Positions 11,346 through 24,082 of a stretch of 64,000 nucleotides of DNA are shown here, piece after piece. Below the pieces are notes generated by a model, which was not told the DNA's origin, ran no database searches, and worked only from the letters and a program-made list of their open reading frames with translations. The DNA comes from Zerene cesonia (taxonomy: Eukaryota > Arthropoda > Insecta > Lepidoptera > Pieridae), in assembly GCF_012273895.1 (NCBI RefSeq), contig NC_052120.1, positions 6,519,967 through 6,583,966 of the forward strand. Direction: 5' to 3'. The position numbers and the translations under genes were made by a program. The first letter of the stretch is position 1; every line of letters begins with the position of its first letter.

Positions 11346-13821
11346 TCGTTGCCTCCACTTTTCGACATCTCGCCACCACTTTTGACACTCGCACGTTGTT
11401 ATGATATAATGGAATTTTTAAGAATTACGGTCGTGCTTGGGTTCCAAGTACGTTTTTGTTTGTGCAGCAACTCAACAATGAAGGCTTGTGTATGTTAATT
11501 GTACAGTCTCAACAATAGTACCACGTATCTACATTATGTTAATGAATCGAAGACTAAACGCAGTGAAGTCGTTTATAACGTTTTCTTTAGGTAGAGTGTG
11601 TGATTTAGAAAGTTATCTTATAACTTACTTATAATGTCTCCCCGTAACCACGCTCGATGTAGTGTTCGAAACGTCGGGTTAAACGTTCAAATTCAAATTC
11701 AAAACGATTTATTGTCGTTAATATAATGAAAAAATTGCATTTGAAGTCCGTTGAAAAGTCTAAAGTTAAACTTACTTATAGTTTCAGAATAGAAACTGCT
11801 CGTATGCTAGCATAAGGCAACACACTGGAAATGTTTACTATTAATTGATTAATCTTCTATTACAACTCAAACTACTCTCAGGTAGTTAGTAAATATTAAT
11901 ATTCTTTTTGTTCTCAGAATATTCTGTAGAACATAATCGTTGTCCTTGGTAATAAATATAAAAAAAATCAATACGTAACATACGTAACCTTGGTCTAGTA
12001 TCCATTATTGTTCTTATTATTTTCCTAATCATAATAAACTATAACTAACATGAAGATTGATAGAATTTCCATTACCACGTTGCAGCTATGTATATCTATG
12101 TAATGGCTAATAATTATTAAACACGTTAGCTATTAAATACTTATCACAGTTTATATTCCAGGAAGCATCGGACGAATGATTGACCATGTAAAATACATAA
12201 CAGTAAAGTGAGCATGTGGGATATAATTAACAGAGTCACGGTGGTTGGGATTGCAATATGGAAATGATTTTATTTCTCAGCAATGCTATGCCATTGAATG
12301 ATTTTTTAAGTATTTTATTTCTGCCAAAGATTCAGGCGAGCTAGTTACAGTATGAGGATAAAATTTCAATTACATTTGAGTCTGAATGAACTTGAAGCAT
12401 TCACGACTCTATTTGTATGTTGACTGTACAAAAATAAACAGTTCAGTATGTATGCTTAATAGTAGTCATTTTAGTGAAAAGTTTTTGGTATCTTTCAGAT
12501 CTCTTACAAATTTAACAATGCCAAAACACAATGGGGTTCAAATTATAGCACGTAACTGTAGTAGGCGTAAAAAATGAACAGACTGACAAACGACCTGTGC
12601 ATATAAAACCCTTCTATAATTCGTGTACAAAAAAGTGCTTTGACTAAGTTAAGTATACGTGTAGTTACTTATTACCAAGTCCTTTTAGTAGAGACTCATT
12701 TCGTTAAAATAAACAGTTTTTTATTACTATTCTTTTATGATTTTAAATATTTAATTAATAGTTATATTAATTATTAATATATTTAATTAAAAAATATTAA
12801 TATATTTTCTACGTAACTCAAAATAATATACTGAGACGCTATTACAATTCAATATTTAATTCTTACCAATTCATTTGAACGATATCGGGGTCTGAAATAA
12901 AAAAGGAAGACGTTAAGGGAACTTTTTTATCGAGACCTCATCCTCAAAATTGACCCTAACGATCGAGTTTTAATCTGTTCGATTCTCGGATGTGGTGAGC
13001 GAATTTTCTTTAATATATGAATGCAGTTCTTTTCGACTATATAAATCTACTATTCTATTTTCTTTCTACATAACTAAAAGTACTTTCTCTTTACATGGCA
13101 TTACAAAAAGATTTTTGGTTTATTGGTTTTGTCTGTAGCTGGATTAGGAGTAGTGATTAATATATATTAACATTTTAAGATACTTAAAAAGTTGACCTGG
13201 GCGATGCCGGATACGCAAATAATCTTAAATATACCTAATACTTTGCTTTCTTCTTTGGTCATAATTAAAAAAAAAACATACCTAGTTCTAATTTCAGTCA
13301 CTAATTCAGAATCACCGTTTCTTTTAAAAACGACTGTCACAGAAGCATCGAAATATTTTTAACAAGCAAGGTTGTTTTGAACTAAACTGTCCCATAAATA
13401 GCCATGTGGTAGCCATGAGGTACCGCATTCGTATGCAACCGTGTGTAGCCTTAGATTATGTCATTGTTACACGAATATTTGTGCGAGACTATTATCCAAC
13501 AGTTAATTTCCCAACTAGGTACGTAAAACGATTTATATTCATAGTGCACTTTATATTGTTTCGCTGTAATCGTTAACGCACATAAAACGTCACACTTACG
13601 AGTTACGTCAATACGTATGGCCTTTTATGACTTTCTAAGCACAAAACATACTCAGATTATACGCAATTCATTAGACAAATGCAAAATTTGATCTCCATCG
13701 TAATATTATATGCAATATGGAAACTGTTGTTTTAGGACGAGTTATCAATTTTAAGTTGTTATTGCATTTGACACTTAATTTCCTACCTGACAATTAGAGT
13801 AGAAATTAGATACCTTCAGGG

Positions 13822-13823
<2 letters not shown>

Positions 13824-13864
<41 letters not shown>
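13824..13864. repeat. (AT)n microsatellite
   Basis: About 40 bases of uninterrupted AT dinucleotides, followed by a T run. Likely polymorphic. Confidence 0.9.
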
Positions 13865-13867
<3 letters not shown>

Positions 13868-15784
13868 TTTTATTTGAGGATACTTATCAAGCTACCTACT
13901 GAACCAGATTTGGATAATAGGCGTATTTTTCGATAATTTTGTAGCAACACTAAAACATACGTTAAATTTATTGTAGGTACGATATTGGCCAATTAAAATT
14001 TCTCGTATGTTAAAGTTCTAATGAGATTGTCTATTTGTAAGCTACGTCATCAAGTGGGCAATCAGATTTTATTGTTTTATTTTGTAATAAATAAACAGAT
14101 ATTGTAATGATTTTTTCTATTAAACTGTGATTGGAAAGAAATGAATGTAACTTGTTGGGTTCAGAAATTATTTTCTAGCGAATATTGAAAGTAAAGTTAA
14201 GAACAAGAGACTATAGGTATGTAGTAGGTACGTACCTTTGTAATGATTAGAGCGAATTAGATGAAAGTTGTTTTCATTTACGTTCTACGTTCTAATAAAC
14301 TACGCGGGTCAGAGTTTATATTAAAATTAGCCATGTTTCTTGCGTCGGCTCTATATTATTTTAAATTTATGAATGGTCAGTCGGTTCTTTGTTTTATCGG
14401 ACGTTTGTTTTATCTATAGGCGACTATTGAAGTAAAATTTTTAAAACTTGAAAAATTAAGATAAGGTAGGTATAAGATGAAAACCTGCTGTTATCATTAA
14501 TAGCACGTGTACACACGCGATAAAATATAGTAAACAGTATGAATGTATCAGTCTATATAATTCAAAAAGTGTCTATAGAATTACAAAATGAATGATGTCT
14601 GAGAAGTTATTTTATAAACAATAAGAAACCTTTTTCAGAATAAAAGTTATACCAATAAAAACTTAGGCATACTTATTAGTTATATTAAATACAATTTAGT
14701 CTTTTAATTGCAAACGTTTATACTTATGTACTTTCTTAGTATTTTCTCAAATATGCTTCATGGAGGCATAGATTACGCCTTACTCACAGTGCAGCAAAGT
14801 ACAATATTGTACCAAATTCTAAAATGAAATAAAGTTTGTTTTAATTTTTTTTGGTATCTGTGCTTTTTACCAATAATTTTAATAATATAATTATGCCATC
14901 ATATTATATACTTTTACGCAATAAGTATGCCGTTGGTTTTATTTACACGAAGCGCTATCGGAGGAATGCGGTCGCGGCCATAGTTAGTTTACGAGTTAAT
15001 GAATCATTTTTTTATCAATCACTAAACCAATGTTGACACTTAACACTACCTTTTTCGAATGAATAATCAACTCTTTTAAATGATTTTGAGTAGTAAGGTT
15101 ACTCGATTACGATTAATATTATGATTTCAAAAGCAATTAAATACTATATAATCAAAAACATGTAATTACAAAGTATTTGTATTTATTATATTTTGAAGTA
15201 TTTGTATTTCCATAACATTTCCAAATATCAGAAAAAGATTAATTTTTGTTTTACGGTAGTAAAGATAGAAGTACCTATATCCAAGGCATCCATCATTACC
15301 ACAAGTTTAATTAAACTTTAAATTAAAGAGTCAAGTAATTATGATTGAATTTCTTGCTTAATTATTATTGGTGTCATTTAGATACGACCTAATGTTTAAA
15401 TCATTTATATCGATTTAGAAGTTGCCTACGGGAAATACTTTTTCATATAGGTATGCTCAAATATACCTACGTAAAATGGAATTTTTTCACTTACCTCCTA
15501 GCTCTCTACGAATGTATTATCATATCACACTTATGTGGTAGTGACACCTCATGGATACTCGTTATATCGTTTCTACTGAATATTATTTGTATGAACGAAT
15601 TTGTTGCTTCAATTTATACTATAATCATCAAATTTTAAGTGCCTCACATTCCAGTCTATTTTTTCGCTTAATCACAAAGGTCAGTCTGACCTCATATCTG
15701 CTCTTAATTATTGTGATGGTTTGCTCTTGATATTATAAATTGCATTTTGAAAATGAAATAAAATATAATAGTACATATGAAGTT

Positions 15785-16290
15785 TGAAGAAGGGCGCGCA
15801 GGCGCAGGGTCAGCGGCCGCAGTGCGGGCGCGGAATTCGAGCTATGTGTATGAAATGAAAGTGGCCGCATCGTGAAAGCGCGCGCATCCGCAGCAGTAGC
15901 AAGAGGACGTCCACAACACTCACCATCAATAAACAAATCCAATGTTATAACTTGCTATGGCACTTTATTCTGCAGTAAAACTCATCCATAGGCACATCAC
16001 TAAACACTGCGCGCGATTGTACGGTAACTTCGGAGCGCATCGACAGTGCGCATAGTCTATAAGCGCGTAGAATCGACTGAGCGAAGTGAGGAGGGCGCAT
16101 GGGTAGGCAAAGGCATGAAGGCACGCGCGGGGCGCGCCTCGGCTTCGGCTTGGCGGAATGCGGCAAGATAGTGGCGCGCGGATACCGGCGAGATACGACT
16201 TACGAGGCCCGCTGTAGGCTGGAGCACGAAGCCTCCGTAGATACGCGCCGTGGCGGCGTCGCGCGTGGGGAATGCGCGCTCAAACTCACT
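15785..16290 (-). promoter_or_regulatory. CpG-rich region, candidate promoter and untranslated first exon of expanded
   Basis: A second CpG-rich block, rich in GCGCGC motifs. On the - strand it contains a good donor (TGATG|gtgagt, exon end 15924). Joined to the acceptor at 9436, a stop (TAG) lies in frame upstream of the ATG at 9406, as expected for a leader exon. The exon's 5' end is not resolved. Transcript data would decide this; it is inferred only from GC content and splice signals. Confidence 0.38.
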
Positions 16291-16410
16291 ATTCAAATCA
16301 TGCTAATATCTAGGTCCATAAGTGAACGCGTAAAATTTTATACGCGGTTGGATACGTTTCATCTCAACATATAAGTATTTGACACAAAAGTTTTTTCTTT
16401 TCATGTCACC

Positions 16411-16442
16411 TGTCCCGGTTCAACCCGGGTAAAACCGGGACA
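16411..16442. repeat. GC-rich hairpin, 10-bp perfect stem
   Basis: TGTCCCGGTT at 16411-16420 pairs with AACCGGGACA at 16433-16442; the 12-nt loop contains CCCGGG. It lies just outside the CpG-rich block. Confidence 0.7.
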
Positions 16443-17334
16443 AAATTATATACCTGTATATGTGGCGCAATTATTGGATAATAATGTAGAGGTATAGGAA
16501 ATTGGGGCGGTTCAGAAAAATACATTTTGTGTTCAGTAAAAGTCCCTAGATATTATTATTCGACATGTTCTTTATTTTCGAAAATACAACCTTCGCCACA
16601 TATTCTGATATGTAAAATTCTAAATGCAGGATTTTTTGGCATAGTACCTATTCCTAGATAGGTGCGCTATCGCTATTCTTTACTAAAATTTATAAAAATT
16701 CGCGAATATTTATCAAATAGGGTGTTATTGGATGGATAGTTAAAAATAAAATAGAGGTTTCTAAATATGATTTATGTTAAAATAAGTAATTGATGGGATA
16801 TACGCTCCTAAAGTCATAAAAAATTAAAGTAGCTAGTATTTCTGTTGTCCACGCAAAACAAAATTTTATCAAAACATAAAAATATATCAATAATATTCGG
16901 TTTAATATTATGATCCTAATTTCTATATTTTCCGTTTGGGTGTGGGGGAGGAGGTACTGAAAAGAAATTGATTAATAAAGGGGGCGTTTAAGTAAGTAAA
17001 CAAAATAAGTTTGAGGACCATTGTGATAATATGTACTTATGCAACAAAAAGTGATGTTAGTTACACAATTTATAAGTCAGAAACGAATTTATCCTGGAGA
17101 TCCCACGGGAACGGGACCATGCGAGGAAAACCCCGGATCTATCTTCCCTGGAATACGCGGGCAAAGCCGTGGGCGGCTTATTATCATAATTTGGAAGCTT
17201 CATACCATTTCAAGCACGCTAGTCAATAGTTATTGAATATTAAGCTGTAATATGTAGCAATTTATTGACAACGTCATTATATATCACCTTTGTAAATAAT
17301 AAATTTTTAAAGAATATAAAAAATTTGATATCTA

Positions 17335-17415
17335 GGCGGGATTCGAATCCGCGTCATTTTGCCAAACCTACTACGTCTAGCCTCTCGGTCACCCAACAGG
17401 CTAGCCGCTAAGCGT
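17335..17415 (-). repeat. tRNA-derived SINE head or tRNA pseudogene
   Basis: On the - strand there is an A-box-like GGTGACCGAGAGGCTAGACG (tRNA-Ser-like D arm) and a B-box GGATTCGAATCC about 30 nt later. The acceptor stem does not pair, so it is not a functional tRNA. Confidence 0.5.
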
Positions 17416-17664
17416 TGCTATGGTTGCTTTAAAAATTTCTCATTTATAAAGCATTTCAACCCCTTAAAACTAAAAATTAAGAGGTGTGTGGCAGCCCCGA
17501 AATAGAGTCCCGAGATAATAACAAGATGGCGTATGTAGTAGCTCTGGCCCTATCCCTTGTCCCCCGCATGATTGACCTGACTAAACGTCTTCGATGAACA
17601 AATGTATGGATTATTAGGGTGTAGGTTTGAACGTAGCCATAATAGTTATTTACTAGGATAATAA

Positions 17665-18090
17665 TCTTATACCTTTAAACGAGCAATTCTTGTATATATA
17701 TAATTGGAATCTCGGAATCGGCTATAACGATTTTCATGAAATTTAGTATATAGGGGGTTTCGGGGGCGATAAATCGATCTAGCTAGAAATTTTTTTTAGA
17801 AAATGTCATATTCATGTTTTATCGACTTAAACTTACTTGCTTTTGAGTAGTCCCAATTTATTATGATTCTTCCTGACATCTATTGGCGAATAATAATACT
17901 ATAAATGCGAAAGTTTGTGAGGATGGATGTATATGTATGCGTGCGTCTGTTACTCTTTCACGCAAAAACTACTGAACCGATTGCAATGAAATTTGCTTCG
18001 TAGATAGCTGGACAACACATAGGCACTTTTTATACCGATATTCCTACGGGATACGGACTTACGCGGTTTCGACCGCGGGTCACAGCTAGT
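17665..18090 (+). mobile_element. Non-autonomous Helitron-like element (Lep1-like), long form
   Basis: It starts with TCTTATACCTTTAAACGAGC and ends with a short hairpin (CGCGGT-ttcg-ACCGCG) followed by CACAGCTAGT. A TC start, a 3' hairpin, a CTAG end and no terminal inverted repeats are Helitron hallmarks. The element at 31050-31379 is the same form on the other strand. No RepHel protein is encoded. Confidence 0.75.
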
Positions 18091-18666
18091 TAATATTATA
18101 AACTCACATCAATATGCATTGTGAGAGGCTTATACTAGGAGAATTTGATTTATACATAAGTAATAATTTGTGATATATTAAATACCTCATCCAACTGGTA
18201 ATGGCATGCAGTCTGCCTACACACCTGTTTAATTGTAATAACTACTAACTCATGATCATATTGACGAGAATATTAATTTATATTATTTTTGACTTCCACA
18301 TATGCGACGTACTAATAAACATAACTATGTTATGTACTATTTTACAACTGTAAATATTGTCTATTATATACATATATACGAAGAACCCAGATTACAGCTA
18401 TATGTAGCTGTTATCTTGGATTTTTTATTCATATTCTTATTTGCATTTGCATGTCACTCAGCTGGCCAAATCCCATTTAATGTCATTTATGTAAATAAAA
18501 ACAGGTTAAGCTAATGAAAGCGTATTAAAAAGCAGTAAAAATACTAACTTTCATGCCTGTAAGAGGAAAATGCTTTAACTGGCAGAAAGCTACAATATTT
18601 AGGAGTGACTAGTAAGATTATTTTTTATATATCACAAGTGGCTTATTTCTTATTAATTAAAAGAAG

Positions 18667-18721
18667 CTATAATATATGCTATTATGCACATTTTTTTTGT
18701 CCATAATAGCATAAGTTATAG
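18667..18721. repeat. Imperfect 20-bp hairpin
   Basis: CTATAATATATGCTATTATG (18667-18686) pairs with CATAATAGCATAAGTTATAG (18702-18721) at 18 of 20 positions, with a 15-nt loop holding a T run. It resembles a small MITE or a short hairpin RNA; nothing shows expression. Confidence 0.65.
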
Positions 18722-19149
18722 TTTTGATAGGTTAAAATTTTGAAATAAGAGTTAAATTTAATAAGTATTAAGCCGCTTTAGTGTAGGTATACGCAGACAT
18801 AGTACACTATATATACGTTTCGTCGTACTAAACGTTTTCATTACTGGATTAATTTATAAAAAGAATCGAAATTGTTCTTTATATCCATAAGCTCGACATC
18901 AAAATCAAAACATTTATTTTATCAGTAATAATAATACTTATATGAAAGACATATTTTATATGAACCATCATAAAGCATATAATATGCAATATATAATCAA
19001 ATACTTGTATTGAGTTTCGTTTGTGAATCATAGAAGACTTGTATATTAATATACTCTTTGTTTCTACAAGAAGAAGTAGAATATAGCTGTCTTCCGACAG
19101 CAATATTCTACTACATATACTTACAAAACCAACATCGAATTTATTTAAA

Positions 19150-19337
19150 ACTAGCTGCGCCCCGCGGTTTCACCCGCGTAAGTCCGTAGGAATATCGGGA
19201 TAAAAAGTTGCCTATATGTTATTCCAGTTGTCCAGCTGTCTACGTACCAAATTTCATCGCAATCGGTTCAGTAGGCTTTTGCGTGAAAGAGCAACAAACC
19301 CACACATCCTTACAAACTTTCGCATTTATAATATTAA
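19150..19337 (-). mobile_element. Non-autonomous Helitron-like element (Lep1-like), short form
   Basis: Read on the - strand it begins near TTAATATTATAAATGCGAAAG and ends ACCGCGGGGCGCAGCTAGT, with the 3' hairpin CGCGG-gtgaaa-CCGCG. It shares the conserved core ACTGAACCGATTGCGATGAA with the other copies. Confidence 0.75.
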
Positions 19338-20604
19338 CGAATTGGCAACACCAACTGTAAGACGATTAGCACTATTAAAATTGCGAAGTAAATAAGATAC
19401 AATTTTTACTTCGTACTCCAAACCAATGACCAAACGAAACCTAAGAAAAAGCCAATACTTATTTTCGACCAATTTAGAACATTCATCATTTGCGAAGCAA
19501 CCAAAGACCGTTTACGACACACTCAAGAACTTTTCAGAAACCAAACGAAACTCAATTGGTCATGTAAATACGGTTGAGGTCATTCTCGCGCGGAAAATCT
19601 TAATACCGCGATTCAGAAAATGACGTCATTTGCACAATGCCATCTATCGGATTTGGATTTCAACTATCAATATTAGTTCTATTTTTGTCTTAAGATGCCG
19701 TTGCAAGTACTATACAGAATTTCGTAACGTAATATTTTACTTCTTGAACTCACTAAATTAATCATATCTTGTGATAGAGTGAACCGATTTCGATGAAACA
19801 AAAACTAAGTTATACCTCAAGTTACGTATATTTTTTGTATATAAACATTGCCTGCATTTAATTCGTAGATTTTACGTGATGTGCGCACAAACAAACAGAC
19901 AAACAGACAAAAATTTCAAAAATGATGGAAATGGATTCTGTTAGTTATCTTTTCACACACTGGCTTTTTTTTTTTCAATTTCTTCAATGTACAAAAATGG
20001 CTTTTCTATAGATTTATTATATGTATCGATTGGAATACATAAGATAAGTAGTTGAGCCATAAAGCGTCAGTTAGAATAAATAAAGGTAAATAAAAAAATA
20101 TATATTAATATTTTAAATAAATAAAAACACGGATTATTATTTTATTCTTCAATATGTCAATCATCTATCAATGGCATTTTTTATCTACGACAGCAATATT
20201 TTTGCCTTATGTCAAGTCACTCAATCCACATCCTATGTCAGTTGCCAATATACCTTATAGCGTGAAACGTCATAAATATTTCAAGTTAGATTTTTCTCAG
20301 GATAATATATTTTGTCGTTATATTTTCCAAGTAAATTACTCTTGTTTTATTATAGAGTTAATGTGGTTAACATACTGGTCGTAAATGGTGAAGTTAGTGA
20401 CTATACAGTTTATTTTTAATTTTACGTGTTACTAAAATTAAAATAACAAATGTCAAAAGTATACAAAGAAAGGTGAAAGAGCATTAAATTTATTAGTCTC
20501 TACGTAGAGCCTTATAAGTAACGATGAGAATAATAACAAGTGGACGAAAAAAAGACAACATAGTGTAAAAAAAGAAAAAACTCGTTTCCTGTGGTATTAT
20601 CAAA

Positions 20605-23600
20605 ATGATTTTTTCAAAAGCAGCGATTTCACTAGTATGTGTCCTTTTGTTGTTATCCATATTTATGGCAAATTTATTGAACAGTATAGCTACAGATCAC
20701 AATTTTTACAATGAGAACAAATACGAGGGTGAAAATTTCACAAACTACTTAGGTAAAAAATATGGCCATATCACAGATTCACCAAATAATCTCGTGTGGT
20801 TCCTCCAGGTAAGTTACTAGTCGATGTGATTGTCAAAGCAGAGATTATGTAATACTTAGTAATATTATACAATGATTGCAGATCTCAGACATACACATAA
20901 GTATTTTTCGGGATCCCGGTAGAATATCACAGTTTCAGCAATTTTGTGACAATACAGTCAAACAAATAAAACCCCTGCTTGTTTTGGCTACGGGTGACCT
21001 TACGGATGCTAAAGCCAAAGACAATTTAGGTAGCTCCCAAGTGAAAACTGAATGGGTTTATTATCATAATATAATAAAGGAGTCAGGAGTAACAGAACAA
21101 ACAACTTGGTTAGATATAAGAGGAAATCATGGTGAGTTATTAGTCATTATTAACAATTATAATTGTGTTAAGGAAGCTTTATTAGAATATTTTACATTAA
21201 GAAAAAATAAATAAAAAAAAACCATCAATAAATGTAATTTCTGTATTCAATATTTTTTTAATTATAAATATTGTTGTCTATAAATTTTAAATGAGTTTAT
21301 TCAAAAACTATGGAAATGTTGATGAACAATATGAGAATTATAACTTGAGTATTTTCTTGATTTGGATTATTTGTAAGTAATATGCATTTTGAAATTAAAG
21401 TCACTTAAATAGATTTTAAATGTAAAATATTGGGATAAATAGCATAATAAATAAATAGCATTTAAAATCTGTCGGTTAATTTATTATATTAATAATTAAT
21501 TTTTAGATAATACCTGTTTGAATTGTTATATTATGTATTTTTTTTTATGTTTGATCTCAAATAAATTTATTTACATTTTTGGAATTATGAACATCTTGTT
21601 TTTCATTAACTATACTTTGAACAAAATTACCAATTTCTATCTTCTTGGGAATTTCACTCTTATTATTTTGGTCTCATTTAACCAGAGTATGCAAAAATAT
21701 CTGCTTTTGTTTTAAAGTTTTCATTTCATGTTTAAATTTGTTGCAGATAATTTTAATATTCGAACAATAAATTCTCAAGAGAATTATTTTAGAAATTATT
21801 CAGTTCAAGGAACAAAAAATGCTAAATCTTATGTTCATTTTATGAATGAAAATGGTGTTAGTGTGGCCTTTCTGGGCATTGATGCTTGTCCTGATCCTGG
21901 ATTGAGAAGACCCTTTAATTTTATTGGTATATTAGACAGTCAAGAGCAACAATACATTCAAAAATTAAAATCAGAAGCCGAAAGTGAAGCTGATCATATA
22001 GTTTGGTTCGGGCACTATCCTACCTCATGTATTCTGTCATTAGAGTGGGAGTCACAGAGACTAAATGTGAGACAGTTAATTGGAAGCACCAGTGGTTCAC
22101 ATGTCTATGTGTGTGGGCATTTACACTCAATGGGAGGACTTGTTCCAAGAATGTATACAAAACATAAAAAAGGATACCTGGAGCTTGAATTAGGAGATTG
22201 GAAAGATAACAGAATGTATAGGTTGGCAGCTATTGACCATGGCATGTTTTCCTTTGTTGATCAAAAGCATAATTCATGGCCAGTAGTTCTTGTGACAAAT
22301 CCTAAACATGCTAAGTACACTATGCCAGGAAGAGAACCGTTGCATTTGATACCTGACTCAACTCATATAAGAATTTTAGCATTCAGTGATGTTAATATGG
22401 AATATGTCAAAATATCCTTTGATAAAATAAGTTGGCTGGAGTGTAAATTGGTTAAAGGACCACTGTATGCTTGTGATTGGCTGCCACATTTATTTTTGAC
22501 TGGCCTTCATAACCTATATGTAAAGGCTGTGGATGAAATAGGAAAGGAAACTAATGTTGTTCATCCATTTACACTAGATGGGACTGTATTAAAATTTGAA
22601 GTGACCCCTAGAATTTTACTAATGTTAGATGCCGGTTCAGTGGTAAGTTTTAAACTTTTCAGTAAAATTTGTATTTAGACCATAAAGTCCATGATAACCT
22701 TTTTAACAATTATTTCCATTTATTGTAATTTTAACTGACTTAATAGTAAAACAAAATATTTCCAGAAGTTGTTTTTTAATTCATGTACATCTAATACCCA
22801 TTATTTAGTTTCAGGTAGTATTTGGGACACTTTTAATAGTAAACGTTATCCCATTAGTTATATTACGATTGCAAAAATCACCACCAAAGTACCGTAGAAG
22901 GTGCGGTCGACAAATTTTACGAAGAGTATGGTTATTAAGTAAAATTGACAGAGTATTTTATCCAATAGTTTTATATGCAATTTATTTACCCTTTGGACCA
23001 TGGGCGATTGGAGAGCTTATTGATGGATACATAGGTGCTATATTCGCATGGGGAATTGTGATAAAAGGGGCATTTTTACCAGAGCCATTTACTTACATGT
23101 ATGGCAGTGTGCAGTTGATGTTTGTGCAAATACCGCTAATATTTGTTTTGGCACATTGCCTTGAAACTCGATTGATGAATCAAAACCTTCAAGGCTTGAG
23201 AAGAATTATCAAGAATTTGCCCTTTATTTTTCTGCTCACAATACAATCTTTGCTTGCATATTTCTTTTGGTTAGAATATGGCACAATATCCTTCCTTCTC
23301 AGTCCATTAAGGACATGGAGTGTCGGTCTAAGCACATTACTTTGGTATAAAACTTTATCTTTACCACCGGATTATTGCAGGTAAATAAAATATTTTATAT
23401 ACATTTCTAGCATTTAAGTGGCGCATTATTTCAAGTTTAATACAGTGCAATTACATATATTATAATATATTTATTTCTACTTTTTACTCTTAAAAGCATT
23501 TTATTTAATGACAAAACAAATGATCATATTCTTTGTATGGCTTAATAGTGATGTTACTTCAAAATTTTTCCGTAAATAGATATAATAATCAGAATAATAA

Positions 23601-23655
23601 TCAGATGTTTTTTTATTACAGGCGTCTGCAGAAGCTAAATGAGTTACCTTCATAA
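20605..23655 (+). CDS. TMEM62: TMEM62-like membrane metallophosphoesterase
   Basis: Exons 20605-20808, 20882-21131, 21747-22642, 22815-23380 and 23622-23655; all GT-AG and in phase, giving 649 residues, close to the usual ~640 of TMEM62. The N-terminus (residues ~5-25) is a hydrophobic signal or anchor. The calcineurin-like phosphoesterase domain has every metal-site motif: DIH (71-73), GD (106-107), GNHD (149-152), GHY (240-242) and GHLH (275-278). A beta-rich segment follows, then several hydrophobic helices from about residue 451 to 630. The Asp of GNHD is split by the second intron (G|AT), so a transcript retaining that intron would lose catalysis. The family is known for a lumenal or extracellular phosphoesterase domain with C-terminal membrane helices; its substrate is not established. 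The start at 20605 is the first ATG of a long exon with a plausible signal segment. Confidence 0.93.
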
Positions 23656-24076
23656 ATATACAATTGTTTATTTGCATGGAGTTGTAAAACTAAGCATTTT
23701 CATAGCAAATACAAGGCTGTACATTATAGTCACTTATTAAGTTTATATATGTATGTGTTTGTTAATTTGCACCAAAGAGTTAATATAATGTGTATTTAAA
23801 ATACAAATAACCATTCCAAACTGCTGATATTACGTAATGCAAAGAATGTATTAAAATTTATTGTGATATAATATTTTATGTGCATAGTTATGTATGGACT
23901 ACGTAAAGACAAAATCGATTAGTTATTAGTGTTTATGTCAAAAAGTACTACAATTATGTGATTTAGGAATTTAGTCCTTTGAAAACATAATAAGAAGTAA
24001 ATAGAGAAAATTACGTATATATTTGTATACGATGTACTTACGAAGTAAAGAAAAAATATAGAAATATTTTGGCAGA

Positions 24077-24082
24077 AATAAA
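24077..24082 (+). terminator. Candidate polyadenylation signal of TMEM62
   Basis: AATAAA about 420 nt after the stop; another hexamer lies near 24453. Assigned by position only. Confidence 0.35.

Larger units (their letters stand above)
9436..20604. other. Long non-coding stretch: probable first intron and promoter of expanded, then intergenic DNA
   Basis: No convincing protein gene is seen; the frames over 60 codons are low-complexity or frames through GC-rich blocks. It contains two CpG-rich blocks (11140-11345, 15785-16290), an AT microsatellite, two clear Helitron-like elements, a tRNA-derived SINE head and several hairpins, listed separately. A fragment at about 17140-17180 with GCGGGCAAAGCCGTGGGCGG resembles a Helitron-like 3' end. 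At 11690-11715 a TTCAAATTCAAATTCAAAA block looks like a retroposon tail. Confidence 0.55.

Noticed and set aside
11145..11498. 117-codon + strand frame
   Set aside because: It is an arginine- and alanine-rich frame through a CpG-rich block, with no domain; more likely regulatory or untranslated DNA.
15945..16374. Overlapping frames on both strands in the CpG-rich block
   Set aside because: GC-rich DNA lacks stop codons by chance; the several overlapping frames have no family resemblance.
17335..17415. Functional tRNA gene
   Set aside because: A and B boxes are present, but the acceptor stem does not pair and the spacing is irregular. The same applies to 44615-44710.
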